Shown here piece by piece: positions 4,774-11,246 of a stretch of DNA of 11,246 bases. Below the pieces are notes generated by a model that had not been told where the DNA came from, searched no databases, and saw nothing but the letters and a program-made list of their open reading frames with translations. The stretch spans positions 1 to 11,246 of the forward strand of contig WANG01000049.1 of NCBI GenBank assembly GCA_015521945.1. Direction: 5' to 3'. Within the stretch, counting starts at the first letter, position 1, and each line of letters begins with the position of its first letter. Made by a program: the position numbers and the translations under genes. The DNA is from Candidatus Hydrothermarchaeota archaeon (GTDB lineage Archaea > Hydrothermarchaeota > Hydrothermarchaeia > Hydrothermarchaeales > BMS3B).

Positions 4774-5829
4774 CTACATAACCGCGTTCTTCACCCTTCT
4801 GACCCCCTTGGTAATCGCCCTGGTGGCTCTGAACCCCAGCATGTTCTCCACCGAGTACAGCATCACCTTGGTGAGAACCCCCGAGATGCCCATGAAGGAG
4901 TCCCTGAGCACCTGGCAGTCCCTGCACATCTCAATCTCCCCGTGCCTGCGCTCAATCATGAGCCTCCGCATCCTGCGCATGGGCAGGTCGTTCCATATCT
5001 CCATCAGGCTCTTCTCCCTCACGCTGCCCAGGGTAACCTCCCCCGTGATGTCCAGGCAGCAGGGCACCACGGTGCCGTTCCATAGGATGTTCATCGTCCT
5101 CCACAGGTAGGTGCAGGGGAAGAACCTGTCCTTCCTCACCGGGGGAAGCTTGAACTGGGACTCCGAGAACTTCCCGGCCCAGGGGTGTATCATCCTGACC
5201 TCAATATCATCCAAGGGGAGGTCTGCGAACTGCCTGTAGAAGCGCTCCCGCTTTCTCTTAGTCTCCTCATCCTCCCCGTACTCCACGATGTTCTGGAGTA
5301 TGGTGTAGGGCTTCCTTGAGCTCCCCTTAATCCTCAGGAAGGTGCGCACATTCTCCAGGGTGCGCTCAAACTTCGCCCCCACCCTGACCTTCTCGTAGGA
5401 CTCCTTATCGTACCCATCAAAGGAGAAGGACAGCAGCGAAAGCCCCGAGGCGATGAGCTTCCTTGCCTTATCCTCATCAAGCAGGGTGGCATTTGTGTGC
5501 AGCCTCACCTTCATCCCCCTGTTCTCGGCGTAGGCAATCATCCTGAATATATCCCTGTGGAGCAGGGGCTCACCCCCCAGGAACAGGAAAGCGGTGGTGG
5601 CAAACTCGCTCGCCTCATCAACGATTTTCCTGAAGAGCTCCCACTCCATGAACCCCGTTTTTGACTTCTCAACCAAGGAGTTGGCGCACATCACGCACCT
5701 CAGGTTGCACCTGTTGGTAACCTCAATCCACAGAGCGGCGGGAGGATAGGGGGCGTATTCAGATGGCCTGCCAAAAGCGAACCTGAGACTGTTGAGCAGG
5801 TTTTTCACATCTCTGAGCATGGCACGCAT
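4774..5829 (-). CDS. Radical SAM protein with SPASM-type C-terminus
   Basis: A cytoplasmic iron-sulfur enzyme of about 351 residues. The SAM-cluster motif CNLRCVMC places cysteines at 41, 45 and 48; GGEP is at 85-88 and HTNATLL (111-117) is the following strand. The C-terminal part carries cysteines at 239, 257, 258, 302 and 305 within FPCTYLW, NGTVVPCCLDITGE and MCRDC, then a typical LGSVREKSLMEIWN segment. This is the SPASM signature for an auxiliary cluster, as in peptide-modifying maturases, but also in many uncharacterised archaeal enzymes near surface-glycan genes. The substrate cannot be read from the sequence. Start choice: ATG at 5829, or ATG at 5820, which has GGCAGG nine bases before it. 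It follows the DUF1699 gene by 43 bases with no obvious promoter, so it is probably the last gene of that operon. Confidence 0.88.
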   Translation of the reverse strand: MRAMLRDVKNLLNSLRFAFGRPSEYAPYPPAALWIEVTNRCNLRCVMCANSLVEKSKTGFMEWELFRKIVDEASEFATTAFLFLGGEPLLHRDIFRMIAYAENRGMKVRLHTNATLLDEDKARKLIASGLSLLSFSFDGYDKESYEKVRVGAKFERTLENVRTFLRIKGSSRKPYTILQNIVEYGEDEETKRKRERFYRQFADLPLDDIEVRMIHPWAGKFSESQFKLPPVRKDRFFPCTYLWRTMNILWNGTVVPCCLDITGEVTLGSVREKSLMEIWNDLPMRRMRRLMIERRHGEIEMCRDCQVLRDSFMGISGVLTKVMLYSVENMLGFRATRAITKGVRRVKNAVM

Positions 5830-5872
5830 CCTGCCCCGCTCGGGAGCACGTAAGTATTGCAGGAAGCTAACG

Positions 5873-6292
5873 TCAGCGGGTTTCCTGTTGTCTGCCCTCC
5901 TTCTTCAGGTAGTAGTACACGGTGGTCAGGGGTATTCCGAGCCTGTCGCTTATCTCCTTCGCCGAGTACCCCTGCTTCTCCAGCTCGTACACCTTCTGAA
6001 TCTTCCAGTTGGGATGGGAGCGGGGTCTTCCCGGTGTAAGGAGCAGGGGCTCAAACCTTATCCCTATCTTCTCAAGGGCGGTGCGTATCTTCTTTGGCGT
6101 GCGCTCGTACAGGGAGGGAGGGCAGGTTATGGCCTCAATGTTCGGAGCTGCGGTGAGGATTGAGGCGAGGATGTTTATGGTGGGACGTATGCTCAGGTGC
6201 ACCTTCTTCGTGCTCTCATCCAGCTTCTGGTTTATCTCCTCTATGAGCACGTCCTTCTGGGATGAGCGGAGAACCACGATTTCCCTGCTCAT
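5873..6292 (-). CDS. DUF1699-family protein with C-terminal helix-turn-helix
   Basis: A 139-residue archaeal protein. The N-terminal part has KKVHLSIRPTINIL (29-42) and APNIEAITCPPSLYERTPKK (49-68), which match my recollection of the DUF1699 pattern (VHLAFRP ... CP-IE-IQ-P-SY-RT). The C-terminal 40 residues, NWKIQKVYELEKQGYSAKEI (95-114) and onward through LGIPLTTVYYYLKKEG, form a clear helix-turn-helix of the Trp-repressor/sigma-region-4 type, suggesting DNA binding. The TPGRPRSHPN linker between is basic. The function of the family is unknown; a regulator or chromatin-associated role is inference. Its ATG comes one base after the upstream stop, with GGTGA six bases before it inside the upstream gene, so translation is probably coupled. 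Confidence 0.85.
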   Translation of the reverse strand: MSREIVVLRSSQKDVLIEEINQKLDESTKKVHLSIRPTINILASILTAAPNIEAITCPPSLYERTPKKIRTALEKIGIRFEPLLLTPGRPRSHPNWKIQKVYELEKQGYSAKEISDRLGIPLTTVYYYLKKEGRQQETR

Positions 6293-6293
6293 T

Positions 6294-7991
6294 TCATCTC
6301 ACCAGCTCCAGGAACCTCTTGGCCTTCTCGGAAATCCTTATCGTCTTTATATCCTCCAGGTTCTCAAGCTTCTCCTCTGGCAGGATGTCCCGCCTGCCCA
6401 GGCGGATTATCACCTTGAGCACCTCTTTGAGCTCATCAACCGTGGAGGAGACCACCCTCGCGCTCTCCTCAAGCCCCAGGTCGCTGTGCAGGTACAGGGC
6501 TATTCCACCCACCGCCCTTGAGGACGTCACCTTCAGGTAGTCCTGGAGTATCTCCTCTATCTCAAACTTCCTGAACACTATCTCGTGGGCGTTCTTCACG
6601 GGGATGACGGTGGGGTCTATGAAGCGCTTTATCGCCGAGAGCAGGTCCTCGTCCTCCAGAATCTCAAGCCCCGCCCTGAGCTGCTCCCTGTCCGGGATGG
6701 GCTGCAGCCCCGGGAAGATGCTCGCATACCTGCGCTCGCGGTAGGGCTTTATGAGCAGGAACTTGAATATATCCCAGGCGAAGAGCGCCTTCGGAATCTT
6801 TATCATCATCTCCTTGCGTATCTTCTGCCTGTAGGTTATGGCTTCGTCCAGCCCCTCAACTAAGTTGCCGTGCTCGTCCATCAGCCCCTCCCGCCTGAGC
6901 TCCTCCTCAAACTCGTTTATCAGCTCCCTGCGCTCCTCCATCACCCGCATGTCAAGGGCAAAGCTCTGGGTTGCCTCGGTGGAGTACATCTGAACGTCAA
7001 ACCTGCTCTTTATCTCCTCGTACTTCCGCAGCTTCTCCATATCAACCTTCTTTGAGAGCAGGTACTCAAGAATCTCCTCCCTCTTGTTTTTGAGTATCTT
7101 GGTGTAGGCTATTGCAAGCGCCTGCCTGTTGTAGCGCCCGCTCACCAGTATTGAGCGCTCGTGGTGGTAGCGCACGTGCTCTATTATTATCTTTCCGTAC
7201 TTGCTGCGCAGCACACCCTCGTAGTCAAGCTTGTCGCTCTTCTCAGCCTCCACCTGCTCCCTCTTTGTGACCCACTTCCCGTTCTTCCTTGCCTTGAAGG
7301 TGACGGTTGCCGACTTTATCCTGCCCTTCTTCTTCTCCCTCAGTATCTCAACGAGCTCACGGTACGCCATGCGCTCCGTCGGGGTGAACCTGGAGATTTC
7401 AACGGTGAACTCTCCCCCGTAGGTCAGGTAGGGGAGTATCTCCAGCCGGTAGATACCCTGCTCGTTCCTGCGGAGCTGCACCTTATCCTCGGAGCCGCAC
7501 TTGGGGCATACGTACCTGCCCCTCTCCTCAATTATCCTCAGCGCCTCCTTCCCCTTGCTCTCCTTGCCGCACTCGCACACGAAGTACACGAACTCCTCTA
7601 TGTGCCCGAGGGCGATGTTGTGGGCAGCTATTGCGCTCTTGGTGCGCTCAAAGGTTCCCTTCTTGAACGCCGCGTTGGTGCGGAAGAACATCTTGTGCTT
7701 CGCCACGTCCCTCTGGTCCTCCACGTCCTCGCGGCGGTATCCGCCCCTCCCCAGGGGGGCGCTGTGCCTGCTCAGCCCCAGGGCGAAGTACGGGGAGTCA
7801 AAGCCGCGCTGCTCCATCTCGTCCTTCAGGCTCTTGAGCTCTTCAAGATTCCTTTTCAGGGTTAGGTAAACCTGCTCAAGGTACCTCTTGTCCCGCTCAA
7901 GCCTGCTCAGGTCTATCCTGAAGTTTGCGGAGATGTCGTCCAGCACCTCTGTTGCACGGTTTACCAGCGGGGCAGTATCTCTCTCCTCCAT
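6294..7991 (-). CDS. Large archaeal zinc-ribbon protein of unknown function (probable DUF530)
   Basis: A soluble, highly charged protein of 565 residues with no signal peptide or membrane segment. An N-terminal helical, probably coiled-coil part (about 10-62) is followed by a conserved-looking basic section (RHSAPLGRGGYRREDVEDQR, 75-94). A zinc ribbon uses cysteines 139, 141, 162 and 165 (CECG ... CPKCGSED). A mixed middle domain follows and a long helical C-terminal half. The architecture and the company of DUF1699 suggest the archaeal DUF530 family, but I assign this from memory only. The zinc ribbon and basic character suggest nucleic-acid or ribosome contact. The start at ATG 7991 is favoured by AAGGAG eight bases upstream. 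The frame is open to an ATG at 8066, but the extra 25 codons cross both TATA boxes and are probably not translated. It heads an operon with the DUF1699 and radical SAM genes. Confidence 0.8.
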   Translation of the reverse strand: MEERDTAPLVNRATEVLDDISANFRIDLSRLERDKRYLEQVYLTLKRNLEELKSLKDEMEQRGFDSPYFALGLSRHSAPLGRGGYRREDVEDQRDVAKHKMFFRTNAAFKKGTFERTKSAIAAHNIALGHIEEFVYFVCECGKESKGKEALRIIEERGRYVCPKCGSEDKVQLRRNEQGIYRLEILPYLTYGGEFTVEISRFTPTERMAYRELVEILREKKKGRIKSATVTFKARKNGKWVTKREQVEAEKSDKLDYEGVLRSKYGKIIIEHVRYHHERSILVSGRYNRQALAIAYTKILKNKREEILEYLLSKKVDMEKLRKYEEIKSRFDVQMYSTEATQSFALDMRVMEERRELINEFEEELRREGLMDEHGNLVEGLDEAITYRQKIRKEMMIKIPKALFAWDIFKFLLIKPYRERRYASIFPGLQPIPDREQLRAGLEILEDEDLLSAIKRFIDPTVIPVKNAHEIVFRKFEIEEILQDYLKVTSSRAVGGIALYLHSDLGLEESARVVSSTVDELKEVLKVIIRLGRRDILPEEKLENLEDIKTIRISEKAKRFLELVR

Positions 7992-7999
7992 GCTCATTA

Positions 8000-8005
8000 C
8001 TCCTT
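8000..8005 (-). promoter_or_regulatory. Shine-Dalgarno site fixing the start at 7991
   Basis: AAGGAG on the minus strand lies eight bases before the ATG at 7991 and only two before the ATG at 7997, which favours the former. Confidence 0.65.
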
Positions 8006-8037
8006 GAAAAAGAGCATCCCCATCAACCATAACATGT

Positions 8038-8074
8038 GCTAATATATATGTAGTAGGGGCACTCATATATAAAG
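8038..8074 (-). promoter_or_regulatory. Two TATA-like boxes before the DUF530-like operon
   Basis: Reading the minus strand, CCTTTATATATGAG (about 8062-8075) and ACATATATATTAGC (about 8039-8052) are both good TATA elements. They predict starts near 8043 and 8020, giving leaders of about 52 and 29 bases before the ATG at 7991. Either or both may be used. Confidence 0.55.
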
Positions 8075-8099
8075 GTATCTGTCCATGAGCCCCGAGCCT

Positions 8100-8837
8100 T
8101 CACCCGAACCTCCTCATCACCCCAAGGGCAGGGAACCTCAGGCACCCCGCCTCTCTGCTCACCCCCAGCACATTAAGGGTGTCAACGGGTATGCTCCTCA
8201 GGTACGGGGAGAGCAGCTCCGTCTGGGGCACCTGGTTAACCTCGCTGCCCGAGGCGAGGGGTGAGAACGCCGGGAGGACTATAACGTAGCACTCCCCGAT
8301 GCTCCCGTGCAGGAAGCACCTCACCTTCTCCTTAGCTCCAACTTCATCGTACAGAGCCAGCGCCGGGTGCTCATGCCCCAGCACCATCACCTCAGCCGAG
8401 CGCGAGGGCATCCTGTGCCCGTGGAACAGCAGAAAGCTTCCGAGCACGAGCTCCTCCACCAGCTCCGCACCCATCCTCGCCAGTGTGCCAGCCACGAAGT
8501 TGTCGTGGTTTCCCCTGACCACGCACACCCTGCCGAACAGGCGGCCGGCAGCCTTCAGGAACTCCCTGACCTCGCTCATCTCGGTGTAGCTCAGCCCGCC
8601 GAACTCGTGCTTGAGGTCCCCGTTGACCACCAGCATGCCCGCATCCACCATCTCCGCAATCTCCGAGAGCACCTCAAGCTGCTTTCTGAGCTGGGTTCTC
8701 GGGATGAACACCCCCCTCTCCACCAGCATGCCCTCGTACCCTAAGTGGGCATCAGCCACCACCACGGCGGAGTGCTCCCTGAGGTAGAGGGCAGGGTACG
8801 GGCACAGCACCTCCACCCCCGGCAGAAGCTCCATCAT
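8100..8837 (-). CDS. COG1407 metallophosphoesterase (ICC-like)
   Basis: A 245-residue calcineurin-type phosphoesterase. All metal-binding motifs are present in order: DAH (29-31), GDLKH (73-77), GNHD (109-112), HGH (139-141) and GHEH (154-157). The N-terminus (PGVEVLCPYPALYL followed by VVVADAHLGYE) is typical of the archaeal group COG1407, whose substrate is not well established; members are sometimes annotated as SbcD-related or helicase-associated. It contains two metal ions in the active site by family analogy. The first ATG (8837) overlaps the stop of the upstream sugar-nucleotide gene (ATGA); the second ATG follows immediately. The overlap indicates co-transcription with nucleotide-sugar genes, though a role in that pathway is only a guess. 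Confidence 0.92.
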   Translation of the reverse strand: MMELLPGVEVLCPYPALYLREHSAVVVADAHLGYEGMLVERGVFIPRTQLRKQLEVLSEIAEMVDAGMLVVNGDLKHEFGGLSYTEMSEVREFLKAAGRLFGRVCVVRGNHDNFVAGTLARMGAELVEELVLGSFLLFHGHRMPSRSAEVMVLGHEHPALALYDEVGAKEKVRCFLHGSIGECYVIVLPAFSPLASGSEVNQVPQTELLSPYLRSIPVDTLNVLGVSREAGCLRFPALGVMRRFG

Positions 8838-9838
8838 CTCCCGAGCCGCTTCTCAAACCACTCAATGGTGCGCCTCAGCCCCTCCTCCAGGCTCACCTCG
8901 GGCTTCCACCTCAGCAGCCTTCTCGCCTTGGTTATGTCCGGCGCCCTTCGCTTCGGGTCATCCTTCGGGAGGGGGTGGAAGGTTATCTCAGACTCCGAGC
9001 CCGTCAGCTCCTTCACCAGCTCCGCCAGCTCTATTATCTTGGTCTCCCTGTTGTTGCCGATGTTCACCACCTCCCCCTCAGCCTCATCAAAGGAGGCGAG
9101 GCGCAGGATGCCGTCCACCTCATCCGTCACGTAGGTGAAGCTCCTGGTCTGCTCACCCGTGCCGAAGACGGTTATGGGCTTGCCCGTGAGCGCCTGCTCA
9201 ATGAACCTGGGCACCACCCTGCCGTAGATATCGTCGCTGCGCATCCTCGGGCCGTAGGTGTTGAATATCCTCACGATTCTGGTGTCCATGCCGTACTGCC
9301 TGCGGTACGCCATGACGAAGGCTTCTCCTGCCCGCTTGGCTTCATCGTAGCAGCTTCTTGGGCCTGTGGTGCTCACGTTGCCGTTGTAGGTCTCGGGTGT
9401 GGGAACGAACTCGGGTGCGGGGTCCCCGTACACCTCGCTGGTTGAGGCGTACAGCACCCTCGCCTCCGAGCGCCTGGCAATCTCCAGGGCGTTGACCGTA
9501 CCCATGGTGTTCGCCATCAGAATCTCTATGGGGTACCTCTCAAACTCAAAGGGCGAAGCTCTGCTCGCCAGGTGCATCACCAAGTCAAACCTCTCTCCGA
9601 GCTCAATGGGCTTTGAGACGTCGTGCTCAACCAGCCTGAAGTTCTCCCTCCGCATCAGGTGCTCCACGTTTCCCTTAAGCCCGCTGGCAAAGTTGTCAAG
9701 GCATGTAACCCTCGCACCGTCCTGCAGCAGGTACTCGCATATCCAGGAGCCCAGAAAACCCGCTCCACCCGTTACGAGCACCCGCATTCCCTCAAAGCTC
9801 ACCCCCGCCCCCTGCAGCCTGCTCCTGAGCTCCTCCAT
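8834..9838 (-). CDS. UDP-glucuronate decarboxylase-like SDR enzyme (UDP-xylose synthase type)
   Basis: An extended short-chain dehydrogenase of about 334 residues. It shows the NAD-binding loop GGAGFLG (24-30), CLDNFASG after the second strand, the active-site strand YASTSEVYGDP, the catalytic pair in GPRSCYDEAKR (Y-x-x-x-K), and NTYGPRM followed by GRVVPRF. SEVYG in place of the DEVYG of dTDP-glucose dehydratases, together with PRSCYDE, points to the UXS/ArnA-type decarboxylases that make UDP-xylose or a UDP-4-keto-pentose from UDP-glucuronate. The adjacent UDP-glucose dehydrogenase would supply the substrate. Start is uncertain: ATG 9838 is chosen; GTG 9847 has AGGTGG four bases before it, and GTG 9865 would overlap the upstream gene by ten bases. 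A related 4-epimerase function cannot be excluded. Confidence 0.85.
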   Translation of the reverse strand: MEELRSRLQGAGVSFEGMRVLVTGGAGFLGSWICEYLLQDGARVTCLDNFASGLKGNVEHLMRRENFRLVEHDVSKPIELGERFDLVMHLASRASPFEFERYPIEILMANTMGTVNALEIARRSEARVLYASTSEVYGDPAPEFVPTPETYNGNVSTTGPRSCYDEAKRAGEAFVMAYRRQYGMDTRIVRIFNTYGPRMRSDDIYGRVVPRFIEQALTGKPITVFGTGEQTRSFTYVTDEVDGILRLASFDEAEGEVVNIGNNRETKIIELAELVKELTGSESEITFHPLPKDDPKRRAPDITKARRLLRWKPEVSLEEGLRRTIEWFEKRLGR

Positions 9839-9855
9839 CTCGCGCACGCTACCAC

Positions 9856-11139
9856 CTACCAGCACACACCCTCGTAGTGCTCCGCCACCCTGGCTTCAGG
9901 CACCCGCCTGCCGTCTATGACTATCTTCCCCCTGTACAGCTCCTCATCCCTGAACTCATCCCACTCCGTCACTATTAGCACGTACTTGCAGCGCTTCACC
10001 GCCTCCTTGGCGTCGGTGTAGAGCTTGAGGCGCTCGTGCTCCCCGAATATCCTCCTGGCGACGGGCACCGCCTTCGGGTCGGCGGCGTGCACCACGGCAC
10101 CCTTCATAAGCAGGCTGGTAATCACCTTTATTGAGGGCGCCTCCCGCATGTCGTCCGTGCCGGGCTTGAAAGCCAGCCCCAGCACCGCCACGTGCCTGTC
10201 CCTCAGGGGTCCAACCCGCTTCTCAAGCAGCTCTATCAGCCTCAGGGGCTGGGTTTCGTTCAGCTCAAGCGCGGCGTTCAGCACCACCGGGCGGTAGTAC
10301 ACCTCCTTCGCCTTGCCCACCAGAGCCTTGACGTCCTTGGGGAAGCAGCTCCCCCCGAAGCCTATTCCAGCCCTCAGGAACTCGGGTGAGATTCTGGAGT
10401 CAAGTGCCATGCCCCTGGCAACCTCGTAGACGTCTATGCCAAGCTGCTTGCAGATGTTGCCGATGTCGTTTATGAAGCTTATCTTTGTTGCGAGGAAGGA
10501 GTTTGTGGCGTACTTTATCATCTCCGCCGTCTTGGGGTCGGTTACCATTATGGGGCACGTGAAGTCCTTGTAGAGCTCCTTCAGAATCTCCGCGGACCTC
10601 TCGTCTATCGCTCCAATCACTATCCTGTCGGGGTACATGAAGTCGTGGATGGCGCTCCCCTCTCTGAGAAACTCCGGGTTCATGGCTATGCCGAAGTCCC
10701 TGCCCGCCTTCTTTCCCGAGTACTTCTCTATAAGGGGGAGCACGGAGTGCTCGGTGGTGCCCGGCACCACGGTGCTCTTAACCACCACCAGGTGGTACTC
10801 GTCCTTGGTGCGCAGGCACCTGCCTATGCCCCTGCTGACCTCCTCCACGTACTTAAGGTCTATGTAGTCCATGAGACCCGAGGGGGTGCCCACGCTGATG
10901 AAGCTGACATCGCTATCCCTGATAGCCTCCTCAAGGCTCGTGGTGGCCCTCAGCCTCTCGGGCACGTGCTTCTTCAGCAGCTCCTCCAGCCCCTCCTCGT
11001 AGAAGGGCGCCTCTCCACGGTTTATCTTCTCAACCCTCTCCCGGTCTATGTCAACGCATATCACCGTGTGCCCCAGGTCCGCGAAGCACGCACCCGTAAC
11101 CAGACCCACATAACCTGTGCCTATGATTGCTATCCTCAT
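9856..11139 (-). CDS. ugd: UDP-glucose 6-dehydrogenase
   Basis: A cytoplasmic NAD-dependent enzyme of 427 residues that oxidises UDP-glucose twice to UDP-glucuronate. The dinucleotide-binding loop GTGYVG is at 7-12, with the acidic residue D30/D32 after the second strand. The central region has NPEFLREGSA (154-163), and AEMIKYATNSFLA carries the family's conserved Lys (209) and Asn (213). FGGSCFPKD places the catalytic cysteine at 265. The C-terminal UDP-binding domain includes AVLGLAFKPGTDDMREAPS. UDP-mannose/GlcNAc dehydrogenases are relatives, but the FGGSCFPKD form and neighbours favour UDP-glucose. The ATG at 11139 overlaps the preceding stop (ATGA) and has GGGAG eight bases upstream; a GTG at 11163 is less likely. 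It lies between two SDR sugar enzymes in one operon. Confidence 0.95.
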   Translation of the reverse strand: MRIAIIGTGYVGLVTGACFADLGHTVICVDIDRERVEKINRGEAPFYEEGLEELLKKHVPERLRATTSLEEAIRDSDVSFISVGTPSGLMDYIDLKYVEEVSRGIGRCLRTKDEYHLVVVKSTVVPGTTEHSVLPLIEKYSGKKAGRDFGIAMNPEFLREGSAIHDFMYPDRIVIGAIDERSAEILKELYKDFTCPIMVTDPKTAEMIKYATNSFLATKISFINDIGNICKQLGIDVYEVARGMALDSRISPEFLRAGIGFGGSCFPKDVKALVGKAKEVYYRPVVLNAALELNETQPLRLIELLEKRVGPLRDRHVAVLGLAFKPGTDDMREAPSIKVITSLLMKGAVVHAADPKAVPVARRIFGEHERLKLYTDAKEAVKRCKYVLIVTEWDEFRDEELYRGKIVIDGRRVPEARVAEHYEGVCW

Positions 11140-11246
11140 GTCAGCATCTCCCTCTCGTACCACTGTATGAACCTACTGAGACCCTCCTCAAGCCTCACCC
11201 TGGGCTCCCACCCCAGCAGGCGCTTTGCCCTGCCTATGTCTGCCAG
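11136..11246 (-). CDS. SDR-family nucleotide-sugar epimerase, C-terminal end only (cut by window edge)
   Basis: Only the last 36 residues are inside the window. They read ADIGRAKRLLGWEPRVRLEE and then GLSRFIQWYERE, the standard C-terminal pattern of extended SDR enzymes such as UDP-glucose/UDP-glucuronate 4-epimerases. The same pattern ends the decarboxylase-like enzyme two genes on (DITKARRLLRWKPEVSLEEG), so the two are paralogues. The stop overlaps the ugd ATG by four bases. Which sugar it acts on cannot be judged from this part; an epimerase of UDP-glucose, UDP-glucuronate or UDP-xylose would fit the operon. Confidence 0.82.
   Translation of the reverse strand: MADIGRAKRLLGWEPRVRLEEGLSRFIQWYEREMLT

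Noticed and set aside
4646..5110. Plus-strand open frame starting in the spacer and running opposite the radical SAM gene
   Set aside because: It runs opposite the SPASM cysteines, has no recognisable domain and no ribosome-binding site, and its only support is a symmetrical TATA box.
7161..7865. Long open frame (234 codons) on the plus strand opposite the DUF530-like gene
   Set aside because: It is a Leu/Val/Pro-rich mirror of a highly charged, GC-biased gene, has no promoter or family motif, and the opposite strand has a zinc ribbon and good start signals.
7992..8066. N-terminal extension of the DUF530-like protein to an ATG at 8066
   Set aside because: The extra codons are read from two TATA boxes and the leader; the Shine-Dalgarno site AAGGAG serves the ATG at 7991.

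Overview
The window looks like a piece of a chromosome from a euryarchaeon, probably in the Archaeoglobi / methanogen / ANME range of the Halobacteriota. The evidence is the gene content (a DUF1699 protein with a C-terminal helix-turn-helix, a probable DUF530 protein, an archaeal-type YchF GTPase, COG1407 phosphoesterase and archaeal UPF0047/YjbQ), TATA-box promoters about 25 bases before starts or leaders, and many ATGA-type gene overlaps. The species cannot be named from the sequence. No tRNA, rRNA, CRISPR array or insertion sequence was seen.

Layout. 1-944 (+): a universal stress protein followed by an overlapping unrecognised gene, ending in a stop codon that overlaps the stop of the convergent gene. 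941-2556 (-): ychF followed by a yjbQ-family gene (ATGA overlap). About 2640-4690 (-): a clearly AT-richer island holding a membrane-tethered winged-helix regulator, an anchored extracytoplasmic protein with a possible LolA/DUF3108-like fold, and a secreted protein with nine cysteines. A perfect 15-base palindrome sits beside the TATA box in front of the last two genes. 4774-7991 (-): a three-gene unit of a large zinc-ribbon protein (probable DUF530), a DUF1699/HTH protein and a radical SAM/SPASM enzyme. 8100-11246 (-): a tightly overlapping nucleotide-sugar operon: the 3' end of an SDR-family sugar epimerase, UDP-glucose 6-dehydrogenase, a UDP-glucuronate decarboxylase-like enzyme, and a COG1407 metallophosphoesterase.

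How the genes work together. The nucleotide-sugar operon would convert UDP-glucose to UDP-glucuronate and then probably to UDP-xylose or a 4-keto-pentose, for surface glycans or protein glycosylation. The AT-rich island reads as an accessory envelope cassette. My inference is that the regulator senses a membrane or external signal through its two membrane segments and controls the two exported-protein genes through the palindrome. This cassette is the best candidate here for an undescribed system. The DUF530/DUF1699/radical SAM unit is the second: all three genes are of unknown function and seem to be transcribed together.
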